Assembly: GCA_017549805.1 (NCBI GenBank)
Contig: JAFYNJ010000028.1
Coordinates: 38,033-102,032, forward strand
Length of the DNA: 64,000 nt
Reading direction: 5' to 3'
From: Bacteroidales bacterium
Lineage (GTDB): Bacteria > Bacteroidota > Bacteroidia > Bacteroidales > F082
The translations under genes were made by a program, and so were the position numbers. A model generated the notes under the pieces. It ran no database searches. It was not told the origin of the DNA and saw only the letters and a list, made by a program, of their open reading frames with translations. Of this stretch, positions 1 through 9,632 are shown one piece after another (the stretch's first letter is position 1; every line of letters starts with the position of its first letter).

Positions 1-870
1 TACAAAGTAACCCTTTTGGGCAGCGTCGTCAACGTGGTGTTAATGCTGTTCAAGTTTGTGGCCGGCATCTTCGGCCACAGTGCCGCCATGATGGCCGACG
101 CGGTGCATTCCTTGTCGGATTTCGCCACCGACTTGGTGGTGTTGGCTTTTGTACGCATCAGCAGCAAGCCCAAGGACAAAGGCCACGACTACGGCCACGG
201 CAAGTATGAAACCCTGGCCACCACTTTGATTGGCGCGGCTCTGTTTGCCGTGGCGGCGGGTATCTTGGTGGAAGGTGCCAGAAAAATCGCCTTTTGGGCA
301 AAAGGCGGCACCCTGACGCAACCCGGCATGTTGGCACTTTGGGCCGCTTTGATCTCCATCCTGTTGAAGGAAATCATCTTCCAATATACCCGTCGCAAGG
401 CCAAGAAACTCAACTCTCAGGCCATGGAAGCCAACGCCTGGCATCATCGCAGCGATGCCCTGTCGTCGATCGGGACGGCCATCGGCATCGGGGGTGCCAT
501 CATCGGGGGGGAGCGATGGGCTGTGTTGGATCCCATCGCTTCCATCGTGGTGGGCGCCTTTATCGTGAAGGTGGCCGTCGATTTGCTCCGCAAAGGCGTG
601 GGCGAGCTGATGGAACAGTCGTTGCCCGATGAAGTGGAAAACGAAATCCTGGAAATTGTCAAGTCAGTCCCCGATGTGGTAGAACCGCATGATCTTTGCA
701 CGCGGCGCATCGGCAACCATTACGCCATCGAGATGCATATCCTCATGGATGGCGAACTGCCCTTGAAAGAGGCCCATGACAAAGCCACAGAAATCGAGCA
801 ACGGCTGAAGGAGCGCTACGGTGAGGAGACGCATGTAGCGATCCATGTTGAGCCGGTGGAAAACATTTGA
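1..870 (+). CDS. Cation diffusion facilitator (CDF) family transporter, 5' end outside the window
   Basis: The frame is open from base 1, so the start codon lies upstream of the window; the TTG at 16 is not convincing as a start. CDF proteins export divalent metals such as Zn, Fe or Mn in exchange for protons across the inner membrane. Visible are several membrane segments, an HSLSD (HxxxD) motif in the second helix and HHRSD (HxxxD) in the fifth, which together form the metal site. A soluble C-terminal dimerisation domain ends in HVEP, as is usual for the family. His plus Asp in both motifs hints at zinc, but this is inference. The stop codon overlaps a fragment of an unrelated T9SS gene (867-914), and a terminator follows. 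Confidence 0.9.
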   Translation, partial: YKVTLLGSVVNVVLMLFKFVAGIFGHSAAMMADAVHSLSDFATDLVVLAFVRISSKPKDKGHDYGHGKYETLATTLIGAALFAVAAGILVEGARKIAFWAKGGTLTQPGMLALWAALISILLKEIIFQYTRRKAKKLNSQAMEANAWHHRSDALSSIGTAIGIGGAIIGGERWAVLDPIASIVVGAFIVKVAVDLLRKGVGELMEQSLPDEVENEILEIVKSVPDVVEPHDLCTRRIGNHYAIEMHILMDGELPLKEAHDKATEIEQRLKERYGEETHVAIHVEPVENI

Positions 871-914
871 TCAACGGTGACGACTTGAAGACACAGAAGA
901 TCGTTGTGCGATAA
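867..914 (+). pseudogene. Relic of a T9SS C-terminal sorting domain
   Basis: Fifteen codons ending in TAA read LINGDDLKTQKIVVR. They match about 40 of 45 bases of the last codons of the T9SS protein gene that ends at 8173 (LINGDDLKTQKIVIQ). The first codon overlaps the stop of the CDF gene. It has no start and no upstream domain. It looks like the leftover 3' end of another T9SS cargo gene, joined to the transporter gene by deletion or recombination. Confidence 0.65.
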
Positions 915-946
915 TTTGATTATTAGTCCATTATATTCAAAATAAG

Positions 947-980
947 TGGAGATAGTCTGCGGATGGTCTCCATTTTTTTT
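947..980 (+). terminator. Rho-independent terminator
   Basis: TGGAGA (947-952) can pair with TCTCCA (967-972), followed by eight T (973-980). It ends the transcript of the CDF gene. The stem is short and the loop long, so strength is uncertain. Confidence 0.5.
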
Positions 981-981
981 G

Positions 982-989
982 TAATTTTG
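982..989 (+). promoter_or_regulatory. Promoter -7 box of the large surface-protein gene, followed by a leader hairpin
   Basis: TAATTTTG fits the Bacteroidota -7 box TAnnTTTG; no clean -33 TTG was found. The predicted leader of about 70 nt contains the hairpin AGAGGG-CTTTT-CCCTCT at 1006-1022 without a T-run, which could affect mRNA stability or translation. Confidence 0.45.
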
Positions 990-1063
990 CAGCCTCAAAA
1001 AAACCAGAGGGCTTTTCCCTCTAACTTGCAGATTATTAACACATAATAAAATACAAAGTAAGA

Positions 1064-4000
1064 ATGAAGAAAACATTTATCCTCATCCTCCTCGCCCTCC
1101 TCGCCTTTGCGCCGATGGCGTGGGCACAAATCAACTACATTGATGCCAATGGCGACCCGGCAACATGTACAAATTACCAGATTCTTGACGACATCATTTC
1201 TGCCGCCCCTAATTCCGATAAAATCATCGGTTACGAAAACATGGACAACTGGTTTGTCCTGCAAGGCAGTAATGTTGTTTTGAACGGCAGGCTTGGGTAC
1301 CAAGGGAACTTGCATCTGATTCTATGCGACGGTGCAAAGCTCACCATCAACAATGCCGATGGCAATGCTATCAAAAGCCTTGACGAAACCGAGACCATTA
1401 CCACGCTGACCATTTATGTTCAGGAATATGGTACCGGCCAGCTTGTGACTAACGCCGCTATCCAGACAGAAAATATCACCATCAATGGTGGTGTCATCAG
1501 CGTTACCAGCGGCGGTGCCGGTATCTATGCTCCAAGCAACGACATCGTTATCAACGGAGGTACCGTCACGGCCTCAGCCCCGAACGGGGATGCCATCGAA
1601 GGCTACAACGTCACCATCAATGGCGGCATTGTCAGCGCCACTGGAAACGGTGGTATCAAAAATGGTCAGACAGGCAAGACCATCCTTGGCTACACCAACA
1701 ATACTGACCGTATCACAGCCACTAATTATCAAAACGGCTATACGGCGAGTACGCGTATCAAAGACGGCCAGTATATGATTACCGACAACGGAGTTATTGT
1801 TTATGGCCCACTCAACCAAAACAAGCTGAACGCCATTGCTGGCCACACCCTCAGTCCTTACAACCCAACGGAATGGGAAGGCAGCGGCGATAGCGCCGAT
1901 GATCCCTACATCATCGCTTCGGTCGATGACCTCAACCTCCTCTCCCTGCGTACCAATGGCAGCGATAATGACTACAGCGGCAAGTATTTCAAGCTTGGAG
2001 CCAACATCACCTACACGCCCAGCACCACATGGAATGATGCCACTAGTACCGAGAACAACTTCACTGCCATCTCAGGATTCAATGGCCATTTCGACGGCGA
2101 CGGAAAGACCATCAGCGGCCTCCGCATCTTTGCAACCGATAATTACCATGACCAAAACGGTTTCTTTAGTAATCTTGGTCCGAATGCCTATATTGAGAAT
2201 CTCACCATCAGCGATGCCCGCATCGCCGGTCAATCGCAAGTGGGCGCCATTGCTGGTTATGTTAATGAAGGTGCAGCCGTCACGAACTGCCACGTCACTG
2301 GCACTGTCGCTGTTCATGCCTGGGGTCATACGCTCCAAAATCACGGCGGCGTTGTGGGTATCAACTACGGTACAATCTCGGATTGCATCAGCGAAGTGAC
2401 CATCAGAAGGAATGATAATTACGCTTATGGAAGTGAAAAAGTTGGTGGCATTGCCGGCACCAACTCTGGCACCCTGTCGGGTAACAAGGTTTTCAATGCC
2501 AATATCACTGCTGCTGATCATTACGGTGCCATCGCCGGTTTGAACGACGGCGGTACCTTTACCAACAACTACTACCGCGCCTGCACCATAAACGATACTG
2601 CCAACGTTACCGACAAGGGATGCGACGGTGCCGATGTCACCACTGGCGACGGTGCAATGAGCATTCACACCATCACAAAGCCCAACGATGTCACCATCAA
2701 CACCGAACCCACTTTAGTATATGGCGAAACCAACTACTGGAAGCACGGCGCAACAATCACTTTGAACGGAGGCTTGGACGATACCCCAACCGATGGCTGG
2801 CAGAAGGCCTATTATATCAATGGCGTGGCGCTTCAAGAAAACAGCACCACTATCAAAAACAATTTCGATATGCCCGCCGAGGATATTGAAATCACTATCG
2901 GCGAAATCCATGCCGACTGGGCCACTTCAGGAGCCCAGGGTACGGAGCAGGACCCCTACCTGATTTACTTTACCGACCAACTTGACCTGTTGGCCACCCG
3001 CGTGAACAACGGCACCAGTACCTACAGCGGTAACTATTTCAAGTTGATGGACGATCTCACATACAGCTATAATGGCTTAGGCTCAGACGAAAGCAACTAT
3101 ACCCCTATCGGTTTTGGTTATGAGAACAACATGTTCATGGGTCACTTCGACGGTAACAATAAGTCCGTCAGCGGCATCCGCATCAGAAAGACGGGTACAG
3201 GCACTGACGCTTGCTACTTGGGTCTTTTTGGGAGTACTAAGGAAGCTGAGGTGAAAGATGTCACCATCAAAGACACCGAAATCATCGGACACAGATATCT
3301 GGGTGGCGTGGTTGGCCATAGTTGGGCCAGCATGGTTAGCGGATGTCACGTGTGGAACAACGTCTCCATTATCCTAGCAAATAATGACTCTAATACCGCT
3401 GGTGGTATCGTGGGTCACAACGATTTTTACCATACAACCACTGTCACAAACTGTACCAGTGAGGTTCATATCCATACTAATACCAATAGTCAATGTTACA
3501 ATATCGGCGGCATTGTAGGTCTGAATGATGGTGAGGTATCAAACTGCTTTGTCATGTCAGCCAATATCGGCGGTGGAAGTCAAGTGGGTGCCATTGTGGG
3601 ACTAGGTCGGTACCAACACGCTCTTTCCAACAACTACTACCGTAACTGTGTCGTGAACAATGCGTCCACCAACGTGGGATACAATGGCGCCGATGTCACC
3701 GATAACGACGGAGCTGTGGGTGTTTACACCATCACCATCAACGCCCAGGATGTCATTTTATCAAGTTCAAACGAGCCTATGGTTACCTACCAAGGAACAG
3801 ATTATTGGAAATCTGGTCAAAACATCACCCTTGAAGGAGGCTTGAACGGCACTCCTACCCCCGGCTACCAAAAAGCTTATATTATCAATGGCGAAGCACT
3901 CACAGAAAACACATTTGTCATGCCGGCAAACGATGTGACTGTCACAGTCGGTGAGATTCACGCCGACTGGGAAACTGCAAACGCTGGTACTGAAGTTGAC

Positions 4001-7000
4001 CCCTACCTGATTTACTTCACCGACCAGCTCGACCTTCTCGCCTCCCGCACGAACAACGATCCAACCAAACACGGATACGCCGACAAATACTTCAAGTTGA
4101 TGAATGACCTGACCTACAGCTATGAAGGCCTCGACGCTACCGAGAGCAACTACACTCCCATCGGCGGCAATACAAACCATTTCTATGGCCACTTCGACGG
4201 CAACAACAAAACCATCAGCGGTATCCGTATTTATAAAGGTGGAACATCACAAGCTGTGGATGATTTCCAAGGTCTCTTTGGCTACATGGATTATTGGTAC
4301 CAACATGAAATAGGTGATGTGAAGAACCTTACACTCGACGATGCCGTGATTACAGGAAACGATTGTGTGGGCGGCATTGTGGGACGTTTGTATGGCGGCA
4401 CGGTGGACAACTGTCACGTGACCTCCTCTGTCTTTATCAATACGGTTGTCGATGGCACCTATGGTCATGGTGGTATCGTTGGCGATCTCACCAACCACAC
4501 AGCTACCGTAAGCCACTGCACCAGTTCCGTCACACTCACCGTCGCCCCAGAGATTAGCAATCTCAGTGAATATGGTGGCATCGTTGGCTGCTGCTATTCC
4601 TATTGCACGCTGACTGATAACTTTGCCATCGGTGCAACCGTTCCTGGATTAACGGGGAGTTACAGTAATGGTGCCATCACTGGAGCTGTCAGCTACGGCA
4701 TCCTTGAGCGCAACTATTACCTGGGTTGCAAAGTGGGAAGCGAAAACGTCACTCCTTCTGGTGTTGGCTGCGGCGGTTACAATGTTGACCCATACGACAT
4801 TATTGAAAACGACGGTGCTGTGCCGGTGTTTACCCTTAGTGTGGCCTCGGGCATCACTGCCGAGGCCACAGTCACCCTCACTCATAACGAAGTGGACTAT
4901 TACAAACTCGGCACCTCGGTTTCTCTCTCTTACGTCACTCCGGCGGCCCCTGGCTACCGTCACATCTACTCCGTAAATGGCTGGCCCATAGAAGGCAACA
5001 TTTTTTACATGGATGACGATGCCGAAGTCACCGTTGCCCCGAATCAACTCATCGACTTTGAAGAACACCAAGGCTCCGAGGACGACCCCTATTTGATTTA
5101 TTTTAAAGAACAGTGGGATCTTTTGGCAGAACGTGTGAATGGAACCAATGCCGCTCCCAAAACCTACAGCGGCAAGTTCTTCAAGCTGATGGAGGACATC
5201 AGCATCACCACCATGGTGGGAGCCAATACAACCGACAAGTATTTCGCTGGCACCTTCGACGGTAATGGGCACAAACTGACTGTCAGCTACAACAACACCA
5301 CTGACCAGCATACTGCAGCGTTCCGCAATGTTATAGGCGCCACTATCAAGAACCTTCATGTGGACGGTACCATCGAAACATCCACGTATGGTCCCGGCGG
5401 TATTGTAGCCAACAACTACGGTGTCACCCTCATCAACTGCCGCAGCAGCGTCAGCATCACCAGCAGCCGTAGCGATGCCGCCGCTGGTGGCCTTATCGCC
5501 TACACGAAAGGTTCTGTTCACACTACCATCGAAGGCTGCGTCTTCGATGGCACGCTCACTGCCACTGGTAGCGCCAATAATTTTGGCGGTTTCATGGGTT
5601 GGGTCAACTGCAATGATGGTGCCACTGTGAGTATCACTAACAGTTTATATAACCCTGTAAGCACCAATGTCACTTCGGGTTGCATGACTTTTGTCCGTGC
5701 CTCTGAAGCTGACCTCAACAACAATATCAATATCACCAATTGCTATTACACCCAAACCCTCGGCACCGCCCAAGGCGACAAGGTTTACACCATCACCCCT
5801 GCCGAGCCTGTCACTGTGCAACTCTTAGGCGATGCCGAAGTTTATGATGTCAGCGGTATCACCATTTATGGCACAGGAGACAAAGGTCTCAAGTTCGACG
5901 ATGTGTTTTATGCCGCCAGCGGAAATGTGTTGGACCTCAACCTTGGTGTTACTGTTCCTTTCACCGTCGCCAACTATCTCGCCAACGGAGAGGTCATTAC
6001 CTCCGACAATACTGGGAACAACTACATCTTGACCATGCCTGATGAGGATGTCACCATCACCGCCACCTTCTCTGATGTTGCATGGGACGGCGAAGGAACC
6101 GAGGAATCGCCATATCTTATTTATTATAACGTCCAGTGGGACCTCTTGGCCACCAATGTGAATGCCGGCAACAACTACAACGGTGTGTATTTCAAGCTGA
6201 TGGACGACATCAGCGTCGAGACTATGGTGGGCAGTACTAACAGACCTTTCCGTGGCATCTTCGATGGCGGTGGACATACACTTACCTTCAACAAAGGTAC
6301 CGAAGCGTCGCCTTACGATCAGAACTTCTGCGCCCCGTTCAAGGCGGTGGAAGCAGCTACCATCAAGAACCTCCACACCACTGGTGCCATCTACACCTCG
6401 AAACAACATGCCGCCGGTTTTGTGGCCCAGTTAATACCCAATACAGGCAACTTCACGCGGTTCATCGGTTGCCGTTCCAGCATGAAGATCAACAGCACGG
6501 TGGCTTCCGATGCAAGAACCGGAGGCTTCATTGGTAGTTGCTCCGACGCCATACCAGATTTTACCCATGTACCCGAAAGATTAAGCATCTTTTTTGAGGA
6601 TTGCCTTTTCGACGGCGAGTTCAGTGGCACTGCCACGGGCTGGGGCGGCTTTGTCGGTTATTATTTCCACTGCGAAAGTGAGGGGGGGAACTCTGGTATG
6701 GTAGATTTTACCCGATGCCTGTTTGCCCCTTCGGCCATGAACATCAGCACTACCGATGCCTATAATTTTGTACGCTCCGATGTATTTGGTTGGGACGAGG
6801 TGTCTGGTGAGTGGCACCATGCCAATTATTCGTATCCCGAAGATGTAATGACGATAACCAAACTCTACTACACCATCACTTGCGGCGATTTGGAGACTTA
6901 TCTAGATGAGGTTCAACCTACCCTAGTGGGCAATATGACCAACGTGCAGCTCCGCAACGCCCTCGGCGACAACTGGATGATTGTCACAGAAGACAACGTC

Positions 7001-8173
7001 GAAAAAGTGGTGCCGACCATGGGGAATGTGGTTACTAAGACGATTGCTGGCTACGGCGACAGTGACGGCGGCTATGTGCTCATTGCCTCACCTGTCGGAA
7101 TAGTCAGTCCCGGGAATGTGACCAACATGCTTGCCAACAGCTACGATCTCTATCGCTTCAACCAAGCCGCTGATATGGAATGGGAGAACTACAAGGCCAA
7201 CACTTTCGACCTTGAAGTTGGTAAGGGCTACCTCTACGCCAACAGCGAGGATGTCACCCTGCTTTTCCCTGGCACACCATATAACGGAAGTGGTGAGGTT
7301 ACGCTGAGCAAGACCGCTGGTGCTGAGTGGGAAGGTTGGAATCTCGTGGGCAACCCCTTTACTGAAACTGTCTATATCGAAGATGGACGTGGGTTCTACA
7401 CCATGAATGCTGATGGTAGCGAGATTATTGTTGCTTCAAACCCCAGCATCGAAGCGATGGAAGGCGTGTTCGTCATTGCCAATACAGATGGCGAGGCTAT
7501 GACCTTCACCACCATCGAGCCTCAGAACAACAACGGCAAGGGACTTGCCCTTAACATCAGCAATGGCAGGAGCGGTGTGATTGACCGCGCCATCGTCCGT
7601 TTCGGTGAAGGAAGCCAACAGCGGAACCTGCCCAAGTTCCAAATCAACCGTAACAGCACCAAGGTCTATATCCCGCAGGACGGCAACGACTATGCCGTGG
7701 TAAACGTTGGTAGAGACGGTGTGCACACCGTCTCTACGGAGATTCCCGTGAATTTCAAAGCCAAGGAGAACGGCAGCTATACGCTGAGCCTCAGCAGCGA
7801 GGAAGTGGCGTTCAGCTACCTCCACCTCATCGACAACATGACGGGTGATGATGTGGACCTGCTGGCCACCCCGAGCTATTCGTTCGAGGCCAAGACGACG
7901 GACTATGCCAGCCGCTTCAAGCTGGTGTTCGCCACGGGCAATGTTTCCGACGAAAACGACCACTTCGCCTACATCAGCAATGGGGAAATCCGTCTGCTGG
8001 TAGAGACGTGCCATGGCGCGTCTCTACAGGTCATCGACATGACGGGACGCATCATCGTCGACCATAGAGACGGTGTGCACACCGTCTCTACCGCAGGAAT
8101 GACTCCTGGCGTTTATGTGTTGCGCCTCATCAACGGTGACGACTTGAAAACACAGAAGATCGTCATTCAATAA
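1064..8173 (+). CDS. Giant modular GLUG-repeat surface protein with T9SS type A sorting domain
   Basis: This 2369-residue protein starts with a signal peptide (MKKTFILILLALLAF...AWA). The region around residues 60-240 is rich in INGG turns, as in beta-helical or DUF4353-like carbohydrate-binding domains. Five modules follow, opening with a conserved DPYLIYF-type segment and DLLA/YFKL motifs near residues 279, 628, 977, 1339 and 1680. Each contains GLUG-like repeats (GGIVG.N.G...NC) resembling those of M26 proteases and other adhesins. The last ~75 residues (MTGRIIV...GVYVLRL...KIVIQ) form a T9SS type A sorting domain, so the protein should be exported through the outer membrane and anchored or released. 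Adhesion or glycan binding is likely, but the ligand is unknown. Three 28-bp palindromes are translated within the last 15% of the gene. Confidence 0.88.
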   Translation: MKKTFILILLALLAFAPMAWAQINYIDANGDPATCTNYQILDDIISAAPNSDKIIGYENMDNWFVLQGSNVVLNGRLGYQGNLHLILCDGAKLTINNADGNAIKSLDETETITTLTIYVQEYGTGQLVTNAAIQTENITINGGVISVTSGGAGIYAPSNDIVINGGTVTASAPNGDAIEGYNVTINGGIVSATGNGGIKNGQTGKTILGYTNNTDRITATNYQNGYTASTRIKDGQYMITDNGVIVYGPLNQNKLNAIAGHTLSPYNPTEWEGSGDSADDPYIIASVDDLNLLSLRTNGSDNDYSGKYFKLGANITYTPSTTWNDATSTENNFTAISGFNGHFDGDGKTISGLRIFATDNYHDQNGFFSNLGPNAYIENLTISDARIAGQSQVGAIAGYVNEGAAVTNCHVTGTVAVHAWGHTLQNHGGVVGINYGTISDCISEVTIRRNDNYAYGSEKVGGIAGTNSGTLSGNKVFNANITAADHYGAIAGLNDGGTFTNNYYRACTINDTANVTDKGCDGADVTTGDGAMSIHTITKPNDVTINTEPTLVYGETNYWKHGATITLNGGLDDTPTDGWQKAYYINGVALQENSTTIKNNFDMPAEDIEITIGEIHADWATSGAQGTEQDPYLIYFTDQLDLLATRVNNGTSTYSGNYFKLMDDLTYSYNGLGSDESNYTPIGFGYENNMFMGHFDGNNKSVSGIRIRKTGTGTDACYLGLFGSTKEAEVKDVTIKDTEIIGHRYLGGVVGHSWASMVSGCHVWNNVSIILANNDSNTAGGIVGHNDFYHTTTVTNCTSEVHIHTNTNSQCYNIGGIVGLNDGEVSNCFVMSANIGGGSQVGAIVGLGRYQHALSNNYYRNCVVNNASTNVGYNGADVTDNDGAVGVYTITINAQDVILSSSNEPMVTYQGTDYWKSGQNITLEGGLNGTPTPGYQKAYIINGEALTENTFVMPANDVTVTVGEIHADWETANAGTEVDPYLIYFTDQLDLLASRTNNDPTKHGYADKYFKLMNDLTYSYEGLDATESNYTPIGGNTNHFYGHFDGNNKTISGIRIYKGGTSQAVDDFQGLFGYMDYWYQHEIGDVKNLTLDDAVITGNDCVGGIVGRLYGGTVDNCHVTSSVFINTVVDGTYGHGGIVGDLTNHTATVSHCTSSVTLTVAPEISNLSEYGGIVGCCYSYCTLTDNFAIGATVPGLTGSYSNGAITGAVSYGILERNYYLGCKVGSENVTPSGVGCGGYNVDPYDIIENDGAVPVFTLSVASGITAEATVTLTHNEVDYYKLGTSVSLSYVTPAAPGYRHIYSVNGWPIEGNIFYMDDDAEVTVAPNQLIDFEEHQGSEDDPYLIYFKEQWDLLAERVNGTNAAPKTYSGKFFKLMEDISITTMVGANTTDKYFAGTFDGNGHKLTVSYNNTTDQHTAAFRNVIGATIKNLHVDGTIETSTYGPGGIVANNYGVTLINCRSSVSITSSRSDAAAGGLIAYTKGSVHTTIEGCVFDGTLTATGSANNFGGFMGWVNCNDGATVSITNSLYNPVSTNVTSGCMTFVRASEADLNNNINITNCYYTQTLGTAQGDKVYTITPAEPVTVQLLGDAEVYDVSGITIYGTGDKGLKFDDVFYAASGNVLDLNLGVTVPFTVANYLANGEVITSDNTGNNYILTMPDEDVTITATFSDVAWDGEGTEESPYLIYYNVQWDLLATNVNAGNNYNGVYFKLMDDISVETMVGSTNRPFRGIFDGGGHTLTFNKGTEASPYDQNFCAPFKAVEAATIKNLHTTGAIYTSKQHAAGFVAQLIPNTGNFTRFIGCRSSMKINSTVASDARTGGFIGSCSDAIPDFTHVPERLSIFFEDCLFDGEFSGTATGWGGFVGYYFHCESEGGNSGMVDFTRCLFAPSAMNISTTDAYNFVRSDVFGWDEVSGEWHHANYSYPEDVMTITKLYYTITCGDLETYLDEVQPTLVGNMTNVQLRNALGDNWMIVTEDNVEKVVPTMGNVVTKTIAGYGDSDGGYVLIASPVGIVSPGNVTNMLANSYDLYRFNQAADMEWENYKANTFDLEVGKGYLYANSEDVTLLFPGTPYNGSGEVTLSKTAGAEWEGWNLVGNPFTETVYIEDGRGFYTMNADGSEIIVASNPSIEAMEGVFVIANTDGEAMTFTTIEPQNNNGKGLALNISNGRSGVIDRAIVRFGEGSQQRNLPKFQINRNSTKVYIPQDGNDYAVVNVGRDGVHTVSTEIPVNFKAKENGSYTLSLSSEEVAFSYLHLIDNMTGDDVDLLATPSYSFEAKTTDYASRFKLVFATGNVSDENDHFAYISNGEIRLLVETCHGASLQVIDMTGRIIVDHRDGVHTVSTAGMTPGVYVLRLINGDDLKTQKIVIQ
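7710..7737. repeat. 28-bp palindromic repeat, copy 1 (translated)
   Basis: Perfect palindrome with 14-bp arms GTAGAGACGGTGTG. In the frame of the surface protein it reads RDGVHTVST. Confidence 0.85.
8000..8027. repeat. 28-bp palindromic repeat, copy 2 (translated)
   Basis: Arms are GTAGAGACGTGCCA and TGGCGCGTCTCTAC, with one unpaired position. The outer GTAGAGACG/CGTCTCTAC ends equal those of copy 1 and the core differs, as in REP-like families. It is translated in frame as VETCHGASL. Confidence 0.8.
8064..8091. repeat. 28-bp palindromic repeat, copy 3 (translated)
   Basis: Same core as copy 1 with one terminal base changed (ATAGAGACG...). It is again read as RDGVHTVST, only some 35 codons before the stop and inside the T9SS sorting domain. 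Confidence 0.85.
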
Positions 8174-8197
8174 GATTACCTTCATGGGATTATATTA

Positions 8198-8229
8198 TTG
8201 GGGCGGACTTGTGTCCGCCCCAATTTTTT
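8198..8229 (+). terminator. Strong rho-independent terminator
   Basis: An 11-bp stem, TTGGGGCGGAC (8198-8208) with GTCCGCCCCAA (8213-8223), has a TTGT loop and is followed by TTTTTT. It ends the transcript of the surface-protein gene. Confidence 0.85.
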
Positions 8230-8262
8230 GTCGATTTGTGATCATCAAATCAAAAGAATTCC

Positions 8263-8270
8263 TATTTTTG
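8263..8270 (+). promoter_or_regulatory. Promoter -7 box of the AbrB-acyltransferase pair
   Basis: TATTTTTG lies 37 bp before the ATG at 8308 and just after the terminator of the previous gene. No well-spaced -33 TTG is evident. Confidence 0.5.
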
Positions 8271-8307
8271 CAGAAAAATATGAATTTTCATACAAATCAC
8301 ACAAATA

Positions 8308-8511
8308 ATGTTTAAAGAAAACGACAAATACATCTTCGGAGTTGTGAAGGTGGGCGATCGTGGACAGATCGTCATCCCTAAAGAAGCCCGCGAAATCTAT
8401 GGCATCAAGGCCGGCGACAGTCTGCTGGTGCTGGGTGACAAGAAAGGCATGGCTATTTTGAAAACGGAAATTTTCCAAGACAAAATCGATGAACTCTTAG
8501 ACAAGGATTGA
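8308..8511 (+). CDS. AbrB/MazE-type (SpoVT-AbrB) DNA-binding protein
   Basis: This 67-residue protein is a single swapped-hairpin AbrB domain: VGDRGQIVIPKEAREIYGIKAGD followed by LLVLGDKKGMAIL match the two halves of the fold. Such proteins are dimeric DNA-binding regulators, either transition-state regulators or antitoxins. No toxin gene is adjacent, so a transcriptional regulator of its own two-gene operon is the likelier role. The acyltransferase start lies 2 bp after its stop. Confidence 0.85.
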   Translation: MFKENDKYIFGVVKVGDRGQIVIPKEAREIYGIKAGDSLLVLGDKKGMAILKTEIFQDKIDELLDKD

Positions 8512-8513
8512 TT

Positions 8514-9632
8514 ATGGAACGCAAACATTTTTTGGACAACATCCGTTGGGTGACGGTGTTGTTGGTGTTGTTTTACCACGTCATCTATTTTTATAATGCC
8601 AAAGGCGTGTTTGGCGGTATCGGCGGCTTTTATGAAGACCAGCCTTGGGACGCCATCATGTCGCTGCTCTATCCCTGGTTCATGATGCTGCTGTTTTTGG
8701 TGGCCGGCATCAGCTCAAGATATGCCTTGGACAAGCTTTCGCACAAGGAATTCATCAAAACCCGCACCCGTAAGTTGCTGGTACCCGCCACGATAGGCTT
8801 GCTTGTCTTCCAATGGATGGTGGGCTATTTCAACACGCATGTGGCAGGAACCGATGTTCTGGCAGCCGTGCCCCAACCCGTCAAGTTTTTCCTTTGGGGG
8901 CTGCCTAGCGGCATCGGGCCACTTTGGTTCATCCAGGACTTGTGGCTGTTTTCGCTGTTGCTGGTATTGATCAGGGTGATTGAAAAAGACAAACTCTACA
9001 ACAGTGTCGGCAGACTGTTCGAAAAAGAATCCGTTGGCCTGACCATCGGTTTGGTTGTCATAGGTTATCTTTTGGTTTGGGCTGGTGCCCAAAGCACCAT
9101 CTCGCATCCCAATCCCGAGTCGCTCGAAGGCCTTTGGAACCTCTATCGTCCCTTTGCCTACCTCGTGCCTTTCCTAATGGGATATTTCGTCTTTTCACAC
9201 GACAGCGTGCAAAACCGTATCGCCAAAATGCACCTGCCCTTGCTGATGCTCGCTCTGGTAACAGGGGTTTATTTCACCATCGTGATGTACGGCAAAAACG
9301 ACACCGACCCCATCGTGTTGAAAAGCTGGCTTTGCAACCTCTTCGCTTGGTTTGCCATCCTCGCCATGCTGGGTTGTTTCAAGACATGGGCCGACAAAAC
9401 CAGTCCTTTTGCCACTTACATGACCAAGTCGAGCTACGGCGTCTATATACTGCATTATCTGGTGGTCGCTTCCTTGGGTTACATGATGAAGAACTACACC
9501 GATTTGGCTCCTTGGATGCAGTATGTAATCCTCTTCGTGGCCGTAATGACCATTCCGTTCCTTTTGAACGAGATCATCAGAAGGATTCCGTTTGTCCGAT
9601 GGTGCGTTTTGGGAATGAAGAAATCCTCTTGA
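8514..9632 (+). CDS. Acyltransferase family 3 membrane protein
   Basis: About 372 residues with roughly ten hydrophobic segments. The N-terminal signature LDNIRWVTVLLVLFYHV carries the Arg and His expected of the acyltransferase 3 family (OatA/NodX-like), which O-acylates sugars or lipids at the inner membrane. ATG 8514 is preferred over the in-frame TTG at 8508, which would overlap the stop of the preceding gene. It is cotranscribed with the AbrB-like gene. Its last 56 bp overlap the 3' end of the convergent trkH gene. The substrate cannot be told from sequence. Confidence 0.85.
   Translation: MERKHFLDNIRWVTVLLVLFYHVIYFYNAKGVFGGIGGFYEDQPWDAIMSLLYPWFMMLLFLVAGISSRYALDKLSHKEFIKTRTRKLLVPATIGLLVFQWMVGYFNTHVAGTDVLAAVPQPVKFFLWGLPSGIGPLWFIQDLWLFSLLLVLIRVIEKDKLYNSVGRLFEKESVGLTIGLVVIGYLLVWAGAQSTISHPNPESLEGLWNLYRPFAYLVPFLMGYFVFSHDSVQNRIAKMHLPLLMLALVTGVYFTIVMYGKNDTDPIVLKSWLCNLFAWFAILAMLGCFKTWADKTSPFATYMTKSSYGVYILHYLVVASLGYMMKNYTDLAPWMQYVILFVAVMTIPFLLNEIIRRIPFVRWCVLGMKKSS

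Noticed and set aside
4649-5521. Long antisense frames inside the giant surface-protein gene.
   Set aside because: Shadows of repetitive Thr/Gly/Asn-rich coding DNA; no start signals or protein patterns.
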